In this document: positions 45,460-57,284 of the stretch, piece by piece
How the letters are laid out: each line of letters opens with the position of its first letter
Position numbering within the stretch: position 1 is the stretch's first letter
Source: Phanerochaete sordida
Taxonomy: Eukaryota > Basidiomycota > Agaricomycetes > Polyporales > Phanerochaetaceae
DNA: 64,000 nucleotides
NCBI GenBank assembly: GCA_019973155.2
Contig: BPQB01000041.1
Span: 62,001-126,000, forward strand
Direction: 5' to 3'
Program-made: the position numbers and the translations under genes
The notes under the pieces: model-generated
What the model was told of the DNA's origin: nothing
Seen by the model: the letters and a program-made list of their open reading frames with translations, nothing else
Database searches by the model: none

Positions 45460-47189
45460 ATGTCCGCACAGGCATTGCAGCATGCGATACACGCCGCGAT
45501 GGAAAGGTGCGCGTTGCCCCGCTGTGCGTGCACCCCAGTGCTGACCGCCGCCGCCAGCCACGTCAACAAGTGCGCGGCGTACTCGCGACTCGGTGCGTCT
45601 TGCGGGGCCACGCGCGGTGCGAGCACCTTGTGATGAACGGGTCCACGCAGCGCTCCTCGCGTACGACCTGCTGCTGAACACGGGGCGCGAGGTCGACCTC
45701 GTCTGGCGGCAGAAGTGGCGCGCGTCGACTGCGATCTACTTCTTCCTCCGCTACCCGGTCATCGCGTTCCAGATCTTCAACGTCTACGCGTCCGCGTACA
45801 CAACGCCGCAGTGCGTCGGCCCGGTCTGATTTCGTCCCGCTGTTTCATGCTCATCGGCGCGGTTGTGTCGGCACAGCTGCGACGCGCTGTACAGGTTCAC
45901 ATGGGCTTTCTCGATCCTGCTCACCAGGGTAGCCATCACAGGCAGGGGGTTCATCGCATGCTGCTGAGGCTCTGCTGACCGTGCTGCAGCGTCCTTTGCA
46001 CTACGCATATACGCCATCCTGGACCTTAGTCGCATTGCGTTTGCAATCGCAGCGGGGCTAGGGCTCGTAGGCTTGACAGCGATCGGTCTCGATATCGTGA
46101 GCTGAATTCAGTAGCGTGGCACGACATGTTCTGACGTGTCTCTTCGCGCAGTGGCAAGACATTCAGGTGTCCTGCTCGACATCGTCCAATCCCATGTAAG
46201 CGAAATTATGAAATCCTGCAGTAATCTACTCACAGTCCGCCAGATGTGCGACGCAATTTCAATGACGAACTCGAATTGGAAGCTTACAGGGTCATCACAG
46301 CCACTGTTCTGACATTCTTCCTGCTAGCAGCGTTCGACGTTCTCACCACAGGTGAGTCGCCGATCGTGTGATGCATCCACGCCGGCCTGGTAGCTTAGAC
46401 CGCAACAGCTGTCCTTGCGTATCGATTCGTGGCCCTTGTCCGGCTAGGAGGGATACAAGTCATGAAAGGCCAAGGGCTTATATCTCTCATCATCAACCAA
46501 GGTGCGTAGATCCCAAAATCAAATGGTCTTCCACATCGCTAATCCAGCTCGGCTAGGCCTAGTCTATTTTTTGTAAGTCCAGACCACTCTAATGTGCGCC
46601 TTCAGCACACGCCAACTTGCTTGCCTAGCACTGTCGCCACCGTGCAGATCATCGTTATCATTCTTTATTATGTGGGTGTTCCCATGTGGCGCAATCAGCG
46701 AGTACAGCTAACATCCCACGTCCCCGCTAGATCCCCCAGGTGCGGAATGTTCCTGCAGATCGGGCATGGTCGCATTGCTGAACTTCGACTACTTGCAGGG
46801 TGTCTACAGCCTGGTGCTGAACAACTACGCTCTTCTGTGCGCCACACATCACTGTGGTGGATGCCGAAACGCTGACGATCAGATGCAGGATCGCGTCAAT
46901 CCTCCTCTCCCGCTTCCTACTCGACCTGCGAGAACTGCACGCCCGCCCCTATCACAGCATGCAAGAAGACACTATCTCAGCACCGAAGTTCAGCCCTGTG
47001 GGGGGCTCGACGATCGGGTTCTCCGCGAGGGAGAGCTACAGCGGCGCGCCTGAACTCGTGCGCGACTTCAGCGACGCGAGCTCGGGAGTGTTGTTTACGA
47101 GTGAGGAGGACTACAAAATCGGCTGGAGTGGGGATGAGCTGGAACTGGAACTTAGTCGAGTTAGCCCTACAGCTGATCGTACGGCATGA
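45460..47189 (+). CDS. DUF6533-domain multi-pass membrane protein
   Basis: Probable exons: 45460-45506, 45558-45592, 45651-45810, 45877-45941, 45990-46096, 46152-46195, 46236-46351, 46409-46501, 46548-46572, 46628 to about 46685, 46799-46836, 46883-47189. The N-terminus has the DUF6533 signature of basidiomycete membrane proteins (ALLAYDLLLNTGREVDLVWRQKW). Several hydrophobic helices follow (FSILLTR, AIAAGLGLVGLTAIGL, ATVLTFFLLAAFDVLTT, QIIVIILYY). The end of the last helix reads ILLSRFLLDLREL, then comes a Ser/acidic cytosolic tail ending SPTADRTA. Function is unknown; a receptor- or transporter-like 7TM role is speculation. The intron 45942-45989 needs a GC donor. The junction between 46685 and 46799 is unresolved: several donors and a possible extra small exon compete. 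Confidence 0.72.
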
Positions 47190-47427
47190 GCATCAGTGTT
47201 TGCATTACCCGTCATGCATAATTTAGTGAACACTTGTCGAACGTGTCGCGCGCGTCCTATCAGTACGCTGGGAATTATTTCTCGAAGCCGCCAGACGAAC
47301 GGTGGGGCGATTCAAGCAAGTTCACGCAAAGACAAAGCTAGCGATACAGTCGTGCATGATGATCGTGTTAGAATACAGAGCATTACACGAGCGATGGGGG
47401 ATGGCTGGTATAGTGGAGGCAGCGAAC

Positions 47428-48642
47428 TTAGTCGAAGAGACCGAAGCCCTATAAGCTGCATTAGAGACCATCATGCTGAGGTCACTAGACGTACTCACCA
47501 TGTCGTCGTCCTCCTCTTCCTCCTCTTCCTTCTTCTCCTCAGCGGCGGGAGCGGCGGACGCAGAGCTGGACTCCTCGGCGGCGGGAGCAGCAGCAACGGC
47601 GAAGGCCTCGGGGTTGGCAAGGTACTCCTTGACCTGTGGATCGTGTTGTCAGAAAATCGTGAACGATAGGAGGTCAATGGGAATCCGTCAGAATAATGAG
47701 AGATATGACAGCATGCGTCCGTCAGACGCTCAGCATTTTCAGTGTGTGATTTATTGAAACATCGTTGGATAGCAAACATATAGATGTATACAGTACTGAC
47801 CTTCTCCGCGCCCTCGAAGGTGTAGTCGGTGGCGACCGAGACCGCGAGCAGGTTCTTGTAGGAGTTGACAAGAGAGTGCATGACGGAGACGATGGTGGGG
47901 TAGTTGAGAGCCAGGGAGATGGCAGCAATGGTGGTGATACCAGAGGTGAAGCGGTCGAGGAGCTCCTTCTCAGAGACGTCGAGAACGGCGGGGGCGAAGA
48001 CGTTGCCGTTGTCGAAGATCTGAACAACGCTCATACCGTAGGTGAACGGAGAGATGTTGAGCAAGTTCAGCAGGGTAGCCTCGGAAGCTCCGACACGGGT
48101 GCCAGCAGTGACGACCTGAACGTCGGAGACGATTTCGATGGTACCACGGGCAATCTTGGTCGGGATACCGAGGGCCTGGAAGAAGGAGGTCTTGCCGGGC
48201 TCCATACCGGTGTTACCAGCGGGGATGATGACATTGAGGGGAGCAAGGGCACCAGCACGAGCAGGGGCGGCAACCTTGTTGGCGGTGATGAGGTCACGAA
48301 CCTCCTTGAGATCGCCAGAGGTGAAGACGAAACCAATGTTGCCCCTGACGTGGGGGAGGAGCCTCTCGAACTGGGGGTACTCGGTGAGGATGGAGCGGAG
48401 AGCACGGCGGACCATGGTGTTCTTGCCCATGACTACGACACCCTTGCCACGGAGAGCAACACGGATCTGGTGCATCTGGTTGGAACCGACATTGTCGACG
48501 TTGACGACGAAGATGGAGGCTAGGAGGGAACGACCTCAGCACGGCTGGCTAATGTCGCGGGGAATGAGCACTCACGGTGCTTCGCAATAAGCTCCTTGAG
48601 CTTCTGGAAGTAGAGTTCCTTCTGCGCACGAGTGGCACCCAT
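47428..48642 (-). CDS. RPP0: 60S ribosomal stalk protein P0 (uL10)
   Basis: Four exons on the minus strand: 48642-48576, 48519-47801, 47633-47499, 47448-47428; 313 aa, the usual length. P0 anchors the P1/P2 dimers on the large ribosomal subunit and recruits elongation factors. The start is [60 protein letters not shown] and [13 protein letters not shown] are all typical. The Ala-rich hinge and acidic run lead to DDDMGFGLFD, the conserved P-protein tail, of which GFGLFD is encoded alone by a 21-base last exon. Strong codon bias creates long antisense open frames that are not genes. Confidence 0.96.
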
Positions 48643-49244
48643 TGTTTTACTGTTCGCCCATACCAGGGTAAGCGAGAGCGAGCCCTTGGGAACTGAACAG
48701 CAACTCACAAGTGTTGCTAGATACGATGTGTCGTAGATTGACTCAGTGCCTCCCAATTGACCTCTGCGACTTTGCATTAGCGTTTTTGCCCCGGCGACGC
48801 GACAGGTACGGCCAGCACTCACCCACCTGTGGTGTCAAAGGATTTTTCAAGGCGACTGTTCGTTTGGCGGTGAACGGCTTGAGCTTCCTCGACGCCGAAA
48901 GTGCCTCGGTCCTGGCGGCAGACTGTGGCGTACAGTTCCAAAAATTGAGTTTGCACGTGAGCGGCAATTGCCGGGGCGCCTGCCCTTGGTCCCGACCCTA
49001 TCGCCGCCGCGTGCGCAGGCGACGACGGCGCCGCCCCCACCCCCTTCGTCAACGGGCGACGCGTCGACCACACATCTCTGCAGCTTGCACGTTGTGTCTG
49101 AGTTTTGTTTCGCGGTCTTGGATACTGCCCTCCCACCACTCGCCGGCGTGTGACGCGCCACGTTCTCACCCGACTCTGAAGTGAAGCGCGCGGCGCACGA
49201 ACCACCAGCATTGCACTCTGTTCAGAAGTCGTCCATGCAATGGA
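48643..49244. promoter_or_regulatory. Bidirectional promoter region, P0 and PPR-like gene
   Basis: About 600 bp between divergent genes. It is GC-rich near 48950-49070. No TATA box is obvious on the P0 side. Nothing else is recognised. Confidence 0.45.
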
Positions 49245-52200
49245 ATGTTGCGATGGTGTCTGCCAGCCGTCAGTGCGGTGGGCGGACGGGGCTGCGCCTC
49301 GCTCAACATACGGTCAGTCGCGTGTGAGTCCGGCATGTTGATATCTTTTGCTGACCAGTGGTACAGCGCGTCATATTCTATGCGTCTCGCGTCCAAGCTA
49401 GTCCCTGAAGAGCATCGTTCGTGCCCTGCCGACGGTCATGTATCATCATCTTGCGAGGTTACGACTGCACGACGGGGAGAACGCGTCACATACGACAACC
49501 CCACCAGCGACGATCATCCACGTCCTCCTGGCGCTGTTTCGCTGTCATGCACGATACCTGGACGACCTTTGGCTGTGGAACCTGCCCGCCCCCGCCAAGC
49601 TCGTTCTCCCTCGTTGCCTGCAGAGCAACCGAAGCATCCTTCTTCCTCGAAGCCGAGTTCGCGTTCGCGCACTTCTATCCAGGCCTTGAAGGCGCTACTA
49701 GCACCCGACAACCTTTCTCGCCCAAAGCCTACCGTATACACAGCTAATACAGTTCGCTCTATCTATCGCTCCGCTAAGGCCAGCGCTCTGCTGCATCATC
49801 TTACTGCCTCGGAATTCACTGCTTTGATCGGCCTGTTTGGCACCCTCTCTCTGTCGCCTCCTGGGAAACCCTATGCGTCTCTATACGCTCATCCGCTGGC
49901 TACCCATATTCCAAGCAAAGCTCAGGCTGGTCGTTCTTACTGGCCGTTGGTCGTCGAACTTATCGGCGAGAAAAGCCGCCTCTTGGGGACCCTGAGCAGA
50001 AGCGATCACTTCTATGGGATGCATGCCAGGCTGGGCGAATTGCAGGGGGCGAACGAGCAGAGTGGAATTGAACGTGCGTAATTGACGTCTATCTCTTGTA
50101 ATCCTGACCTCTCACCCCTTCCCTCTGTTTAGCCGGAAAGGCCATGCTTTCCCTACGACATGCTCGAGGACACTACGAGACTATCCGTCGAAGTTTCCAT
50201 GCCGATACGCATTTGCCATTTCTCGACGCCCTGTTGCAGCGTCCCGACTGTGTGGATGAAGCCATCGATACCTTCTGCAAACTAGCGGGACGACTTCCGC
50301 ATCTCAATACCAATCTACTCGATTATCTTTGGCGATTAGTCGCGGCATCCTCGCAACACGCACAACAAGATTCGAAGGCAAAGCTCCTTAGGTCCTTGTC
50401 CTCGCGGGCCCGTACTGCGTTGGCGAACGCTGCCCAACAACCATCCCCTGATACCCTCATTGCTCCCGACGATACCCGTGTCATCTCTATAGAAGATCTT
50501 GCGCAGTCCCTCTCAAACGCCCTGGCATGCAATACGAGCATCACTGAACTCGCCCTGCGTTCACCCTTGCACCTCCTACGTTGGTCGCTAGAAACGATCG
50601 CTGCCGAGTTGTCGCCCAGTCGAGTGACTGGATATTCGGCAGACATTGCATGGGCCCATTTATGCTTTCTTACATCTTCGCGAGGAGGTTCTTTGGCCGA
50701 TATCGAGACCTTCGCTTTTGATGAAGACCATGGGGGTTCGTGGAGTTGGAAGGCGGTATGCATCCTTGTGCGGGTCCAAGACATACTGAAGGAGAAGACC
50801 ACTTTCGACCCCTACGACAAACGCGACGTTGCGGAGATTGCCGCCATACGACGCGTGCTCAAGGCTCTGTGGTACAAGTGGTCAGCTTCACAACCCAGAG
50901 AACCTCGGATATCCATGCATGTTGGCGGCGTAATCGCCGCGTCTTTCTTCCGCATCGCAAGACGCATCGGGGATGTCGATTTCGTGGAGCATTCGTGGTC
51001 GTTTCTTCGGGCTAGCGGCTTCTTCGGCGGACATGAAGTTGCTGCGGAGTATTGCAGCGTTACGATCGGACGCGGCCAGGACATTCGCCAGATCTTCCTC
51101 ACAGTCCTGCCCCATATTCCCCTCGTACATCACTCTGGGGTCATCCAGGATGTCATTTCACAACTACTCCCGGATAATCTCGACCTTGCGCTCAAGGTGT
51201 ACGCTTGGGCGAGACAATCTGATGTCGTGCTGGATTCCTGCGTCGTGCGAGAACTCGGCATGCAAGTCGCCACCAGCGGAAACACAGTGGAGGCCGTTCG
51301 CTATCTTGAAGACCCCGGGCTATGTCTCGAACACAAACTCGATGTCGTGACGGTCCTCCTTCAATGCGCCGTAGACCCTTCGCAGGAATTTCACTCACCA
51401 GAGTTGTTCGCGAGATCTGTCGACACGCTGGTTCGGACTAGCGACCGCCCGGGTCGGCCTCCCGGAGGATTCGAAGAAAGCCTTCTCGCCGCGTTGATGG
51501 TCCGCCGCCATCCGTGGCTTCCTCGCGTCGTCGCAACAATCCAGCGCCCTTGGCGCTTCTTCTTTTCCGAGCGGTTCCTGACACTCGCCGCGGAAGAGCT
51601 GGTCCAACAACACCAGCCCCGAATGGCCCTTCTGTTACTGCGTCGCGGCGGGCTCGTCGGAGCGGACGTCCAGGACGCCCTCGTGCCCCGGCTTCTGCGC
51701 GCGCAGGCGTACAAGCCGGCGGGCTCGATGCTGGGAGACCCGTGGCCCGCACCGAAACCGCCGTCGCTGTCCCCGCGGCTGCTGGACCTCCTCCAGTCCT
51801 CGCGGAAGAAACCCTCGCGCTCGCTGAAGGTCCCCGCGCTGTGGTCCGCCGCGACGTCGCCGGGCGAGGTCGGGCTGCTTGCGAAGGCGCTCGTGCGGCA
51901 CGTCGGCCTCACGAAGCTGTCGCTCGCGGACGCGGGCGCGCAGCACCGCACCGCGCTCGGGAACACGATCCTGCACGCGAGCGCGACGCGCGGGACGCAG
52001 GCGCAGGCGGCGCGCGTGCGGCGCGTGCTCGGCACGTTCCGCCGGCTGCGCGACGAGCAGGGCTTCGTGCCGGACCGCGTGACGACGAACGTGCTCGTCG
52101 GCGCGCTGCTGCGCTGGAGCGCGGCCGTCGACGCGGCGGGCGTGCGCGCGCTCTTCGACCGCATGGTGCGCAGCGGGTACCCCGCGGGCGACGCGTGCGC

Positions 52201-52471
52201 GCCGGGCGCGGGCCCGTTCCGGACGCCCGTCGCGGACGGCGTGCGCTTCGAGGTCCCCGAGGTCGCGGCGCCGATCCAGTACGCGGCGCATGTGCGGCCG
52301 CTGTACAAGATGTTCGTCAAGGCGCTGTACCTGCGGGGCGATGCGGAGGGCGCGAGGGTTATTGTGGGCATATTGAAGGGGCTTGAGGTGAAGGAGCGGA
52401 TGGCACGCGTGCAGCGTAGTTTGGATTCAGATCAGGGAGCACACAGAGGGAAGAAGAGAGGGGATTCGTAA
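49245..52471 (+). CDS. Large PPR-like protein, probably mitochondrial
   Basis: Two exons: 49245-50073 and 50133-52471, up to 1055 aa. The intron 50074-50132 is GT-AG and joins EQSGIE to PGKAMLSL in frame. The start is uncertain; 49245 is the first ATG in the frame, but a later ATG (for example 49380) is possible. The protein is helical throughout. Helix-pair units near the C-terminus look like pentatricopeptide repeats: DRVTTNVLVGALLRWS with VRALFDRMVRSG, and PLYKMFVKALYLRGDAEGARV. PPR proteins bind organellar RNA and act in mitochondrial RNA processing or translation; that role is inferred. From about 51640 to 52350 the coding DNA becomes extremely GC-rich, with nearly every third codon position G or C, unlike the first 1.3 kb. 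Confidence 0.75.
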
Positions 52472-52908
52472 CATAGGGCTCAGCGTAACAGAGAGTTTTT
52501 GCCATTCTTGGGTACCTGAGCGCTGAGCTTCGCTCACCAGGCTTGACTGCGTCTGCAAATCCACGCAGTCTGGGACCTGCTTCCGCTGTCGACGTTCGAT
52601 AGCGACACCACGCCGTTTTCCATGATTCAAAGCTGTTTGATTTCGACAGGGTGATGGTACAGGGAACGATCCAGAACCGTAAGGACAGCGAGACACAAAA
52701 ATGACCGAGAGTGAAAGAGCGGAGGGGCGCTACGTAGAGGGTCGCGCGCAGCGCAGGGAGGGGTGGGGTACGCAGGGCAGAGGTTGGAGATAGAGACATC
52801 CGGAGAGCGACAGCGAAAACGAGAGCGAGTGAAAGCGGCGACAAGATGACATCGGGACACGGACGGCACAAGAAGGCATTCGCGGCACGGCGGGAATCAG
52901 CGTGAACT
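52472..52908. other. Convergent 3' flank
   Basis: Space between the ends of the PPR-like gene and membrane-protein paralog A. On the plus strand it is purine-rich (agagcga, gagag runs) around 52640-52870. No gene is recognised. Confidence 0.5.
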
Positions 52909-54542
52909 TCATGCAGAGCTGTAGTACTCGGCGTTGGCCCGCTTGAAGTAATCGGGATTCGTCTCCTCACCGCCTCCATGCAAAGCGCTGTGCAGAGTGT
53001 CCGGGGACGCAACTTTGACGGTAGGATCGTCCTCAGCGACTGACGCGAAGGTCTCCATCTGAGGAGACGATTGCTCAGCATCCTAGTAGTAAGTTCACGA
53101 AGCTCGGGCGGAAACATACCTGAACGTGAACGCCTCCCAGTTTCTTCTCACTGACAGAGAATCCGGGCCCGGTCCGGCTGCGACGGCTGGGGCTGAAAGC
53201 GAGCGTTGACCCAGAGGTAGAGCTATGGAAGTCCTGTCAGCTGTGTGAACGTTCCGATCATGCGAGAAGCTTACTTGAACATCTCGGCTCCTTGCGATGT
53301 GTAATTGGTCAATCGCCGAACAGCCCGGCAGGCAACGATCTAACCCGATGGTAAGTCTGAGGACCTGTCAGAATGTTAATGAGGAACTCTTCTCACCGTC
53401 GAAGCAATGGCAGCGGGGACGTTGGCGATGATCGACATGACCGCGTTGAGATTGAGCAGCATGAAAATCTACCACGATGTTAACTTGAGTTAGATCAAGC
53501 GTATGCGGAATCGGCGTACCGTCGCGATCAAGTTGGCCACGAAAGCGATGAAGAAGAAAATCAGACCGTCTCCAAAGATCAGGTTGACTAGCTGAGACCG
53601 GTCAGCTCGCTTCGTCGGCCAAGCCAGCTTGTACGCCGTCAGGACGAGGACGGTGAGATCGAAGCACATGGAGTAGATGAACGTCGCCGCCAGCATAGTA
53701 TTGTCCGTGTTGGTAATGGCGCAACCAGTGCCGGGGATCCACTCAGCCTTGATGAGGAGGCCTGCAAAGCGTGCTTAGACGAGTTGAGACGCATATATTC
53801 AACTGTCAATACTAACCGTGCAGCAGCAGCGACCAGTGTCCCATGATGATCAGGACGAGGGCGGCGATGATATACTTTGACTGCGACCAGACAGCGATGC
53901 TGCAAATCTATGAGAACTGACGAAGGACGACGTGGGCGACGCGGCTTACGTGCGGAGGGACAGGTTGATGCTTGCCAAACCAATAGCAGCATTTCCAAAA
54001 ATCTGGGTATACAGTCTGAGAACGTGGAGCCCATCGGCGAAGAAAATACGGTACCTGGTTGTACGTGTACAGCGCCTGGCAGTTTACTTGCTCCGTGACG
54101 TTCAACGAGATGGCTCTAGGATCGGAGTCGGAGATCAGACGAAGCCGCGACGTGCAGACGCGTTACACATACATTCCGATGAGCGCAAAGAGCAGGAAGT
54201 ACCGGTTCGCGAAGTAAAATACCTGCGAATATCTGTTGGCGCGCATATACTAGCATGCACAGCGGCGGACGCACCATGGGCCAGCGGAACTTCTTGCGAC
54301 CGACGACAAAGTCCCAGTCAAAGTTCAGCGACGTCACGACCTCCCAGCTGAAAAACGATCAGCTAGGACTTTACGGAAACACTAAGCCCGTAACTTACAT
54401 GTAGAGCCCAAGGAGCGTGTGCATGAGCTTGCCGAAGGCACCTGCGGCGCACCGACGTCAGTCCCGAACAGGCTCCACGCCGCGACTCCGAGTGCTTACT
54501 GCCGTCCTTGACAAGCTCTTCCGTGGACATCCAGTTAACCAT
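52909..54542 (-). CDS. Multi-pass membrane protein, divergent paralog A
   Basis: Twelve exons on the minus strand: 54542-54500, 54441-54399, 54347-54275, 54222-54173, 54115-54055, 54002-53950, 53899-53817, 53761-53520, 53468-53397, 53339-53275, 53222-53120, 53058-52909; 345 aa. Exons 1-4 and 7 have exactly the same lengths as in paralog B, which supports the joins. Conserved blocks: VVTSLNFDWDFVVGRKKFRWPM, a helix FYFANRYFLLFALIG, NVTEQVNCQALYTYNQ (probable extracellular, with Cys), LIIMGHWSLLLHG, MLAATFIYSMCFDL, MLLNLNAVMSI, VACRAVRRL, then a Ser-rich tail with GVHVQMETFAS. About six helices are visible. I do not recognise a named domain; similar proteins occur in Agaricomycetes. Function is unknown. 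Confidence 0.8.
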
Positions 54543-54664
54543 GGTCGTGTGCTGCAGCGATCAAGATGGGGGCGGGAGATGCGGGAGCAGGTCGGGAGCA
54601 CCGTCGACGCGAAGAGAGAGGGGGGACCCAGGCGACCTGTGGCGCACCCGCTCCGCCGCGCAGG

Positions 54665-54670
54665 TATATA
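54665..54670 (-). promoter_or_regulatory. TATA-like box of membrane-protein paralog A
   Basis: TATATA lies about 125 bases upstream of the minus-strand ATG at 54542, at the edge of a GC-rich island. Confidence 0.5.
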
Positions 54671-57182
54671 ACGAGCGTCGCGCGCCGGCCCCCGCTGCTC
54701 GCGTCTGCATGGAACGGGCGTGTTCTGGAACGGCTCGCCCAGCGCGGCCGCGCCATTTTGGGGCGCCGAGCGCCGCTTTCGACGCGCGCATTGCTGCATT
54801 CCGCCTGGCACGCACGCGCGTCGCCACCCCGAACCTTGTTCTGCCTTCTGGCAGCCACTGTCCCATGTCACGCTGATCGGCGGCTGCGTCTTCGCGGCGC
54901 CTGCAATACAGTCGCGGGCGGGCGGCGGGGCTCGCAGGGAGGAACACGGCGAGCAGCGACGCGAAGAGGCCGCGATCACCGCAGAGGCCGGACACCCTCT
55001 CGCGGGAGACGTTCTGGGGTCCAGGCCCCGCCGTTCATCCCAGCGGAGCGCGGAACAGCAAAGCCCCCGCGACAACTTGGCGGCGAACGGACACGTCGCT
55101 TGGAGGAAACACGGACCGCCGTGCCTCGAAACGCGGCCCATGGACGGCGGGGCCCGGGCCCCCATGCAACCCTGCTCCGCAGGGGCATATGGGCTCGGGA
55201 GCGGGGGATCGCGAGCTGGAGGCCAGGGCGCGCCATCCGGCTTCTGCGACGGCGCGACACATGTCAGACACATGAGAACGGACACGCGAAGACACACGCA
55301 CGTCCTCTCCAGCCGTCAGAACGTGTCATGTCGGTTCTGATCGAGCCAGCGCCGAAGCGTGGCGGCGTGGGGTGTGGTCTGCGCCCTCGACGTGCAGGGA
55401 AGTCGGGCACCCGCCTTCGTTCGTCCTATGCGCCGAATCGGGGCGAGAGCGTTGCGGGAGTTGCCGGCGACAGCCGTTCTGCTCACGCCACGTGAAGGTT
55501 TGCGATGAGACGGGTGCCGATCCGGCATGGCGTGGGGCAGCAACGCGAGCTCTGACAGCCCTGCCTCGTGTTCGTTGTCGTGACCGGTCAAGCGCGTAAA
55601 GTAGATGAGGGTAGCGATCTGCCAACAAAAAAAGTGGTTGTGGTTCATGCCAAGTGAGATGCTGTGGTGTTGGATGAAAGTGGCGTTCTGCTGCAGGGAC
55701 GGCGGAGCAGAGCCTTTATCACCACGAAAATCTGGGGAGAACATCGCGTAACGGCGCGCGTACACGTCGGTCGCCGTCTAGATTGTTCGGATGCGTTCTG
55801 GTCATGACAGTTTACGACGTGGATGCGCAGGCACAACATAAGCTCGAACAGCGTATTATTGCCTGTAATGTAACGTTGACATGTGGTTTGAAAATGGTTG
55901 CTGAGGAGGGCGCGTACCTTGCGCGATTAAGCTAGTCCGCTGACGTCTTTGGGTAGGAGAGCAAACGTACTGTGCCAAGAAGAGGCTGCAGCCGCGCAAT
56001 AGCCTATCTGGCGGGCCTCGAGGCTGCGCTCCCGTTACGCTCTCCACATCCGTAGCTTCGTGCTCATATCTGGGTGGAAACGATGAGCAGCCTGTGAGAG
56101 ACAGAGATAGCTTCGGCGTGCCCACTACCAAGAGCAGCCATCGGCCAATTGATGAGGCTCGAGTGCGACCCTCCGCGCAACTTCGGGCTAGCGGTTAGCT
56201 CACCGTTCGCGACTCCAACAGGGCCAGCGACGTACCGCCATCTGCTGCCAACAGGTGTAGTGAGACCGCAGAGCGATCGCGACCGCATGCGGGGTCACAG
56301 GGTGCGCCTCCAGAGCCTCCAGAATCGCCACCGCGTTGCGCCCTGCCCGAGGGAGGCCCAAGCCGTCTCCGCACCTCTCCGCACCTGCCAATGCTTCCGC
56401 GCGGCCATCGTCGCATGTCGTGGTGGCAACTAGGGGTGCGCGCGCACGCGCCTCTAGCCGTGTCAGACCATCTCCGCGCGCGGGCCCAGTGCGCGGCGGC
56501 GCACAGAACAGCGGCGAACGGGCGAAGCGGCGGCCCCCCGCTTCTAGCAGCAGCCCGCCTTCGCGAGCTCCACGACGGCCCTCGGGCACGCGCCCCGGCG
56601 CAGCCTTCCGCCGCCTCTGACACGCAGCCGCGCGCGCTTTACGTACGCGGCCAGCGGAGGTGCACAGCGCGGAGGCCGCCGCCGCTTCGACGACGCCCGC
56701 GCACAGGCAGGGCCCGTAGCTCGTCTGATGCCATCAGCGGCGATCGCGCGCGCTCATGTCCCCGCGTCTGTGTCGCGAGCCCGCCGCCGCCTTCGCACGC
56801 CTACGCCCACGCCGCTGTGCCTGGCTCTATGCCGCGCGAGGCCTCTCCCGCAGACGTGCCCAAGCTCCGCCGCTGCCCTCGCGGCACGCCTCTGCGACGG
56901 CGCGCAACCGTCTGCAGCCCCGCGCCCCCGCCGACACGCCGACGCACGCGCGGGCGCGGGGGCCCGGACGCGGCGCGTACGCGACGTCGCGGAGGCGTGC
57001 GCGCATCAGCCGCGCTCGCGTGTCGGGCGAGCTGCGGCAGGGCCGCGGCTGCGCGAATCTCGCACGCGATCGCCGTGCGCTTCTTAATGGCGTCGAGGCG
57101 CGCGCGCGTCCGCCGATATTGGTGGCAACCGTGCGCGCTGCCTGCCGCCCGGGCTCCCAAGGGCGGCCGTTGGGACGTTGGC

Positions 57183-57188
57183 TATAAA
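57183..57188 (+). promoter_or_regulatory. TATA box of membrane-protein paralog B
   Basis: TATAAA lies 97 bases upstream of the ATG at 57285, immediately after the GC-rich island and followed by a C-rich leader. Confidence 0.55.
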
Positions 57189-57284
57189 TGCGCGGGCGGG
57201 GCGCGCCCGTGCAGTAGTTTGCCCCCCGCACCGCGACGCTGCCCCTCCGCCCTGTCTACGCCGCTGCGTGCCGTCTGAGAAGCC

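Larger units (their letters stand above)
54543..57284. other. Intergenic region between the divergent membrane-protein paralogs
   Basis: About 2.7 kb. Two very GC-rich islands (54560-55300 and 56290-57190) flank a more average middle part, so each gene starts beside an island. Overlapping open frames in the islands have no motifs. No gene, tRNA or repeat is recognised. Confidence 0.5.

Noticed and set aside
45877..46096. DUF6533 gene as a frameshifted pseudogene
   Set aside because: A GC-AG intron restores a single frame with family-like sequence on both sides, and later exons keep the frame; decay is therefore not needed to explain it.
47765..48523. 252-codon open frame antisense to the P0 gene
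   Set aside because: It mirrors the strongly biased codons of a highly expressed ribosomal gene; such antisense frames are a common artefact.
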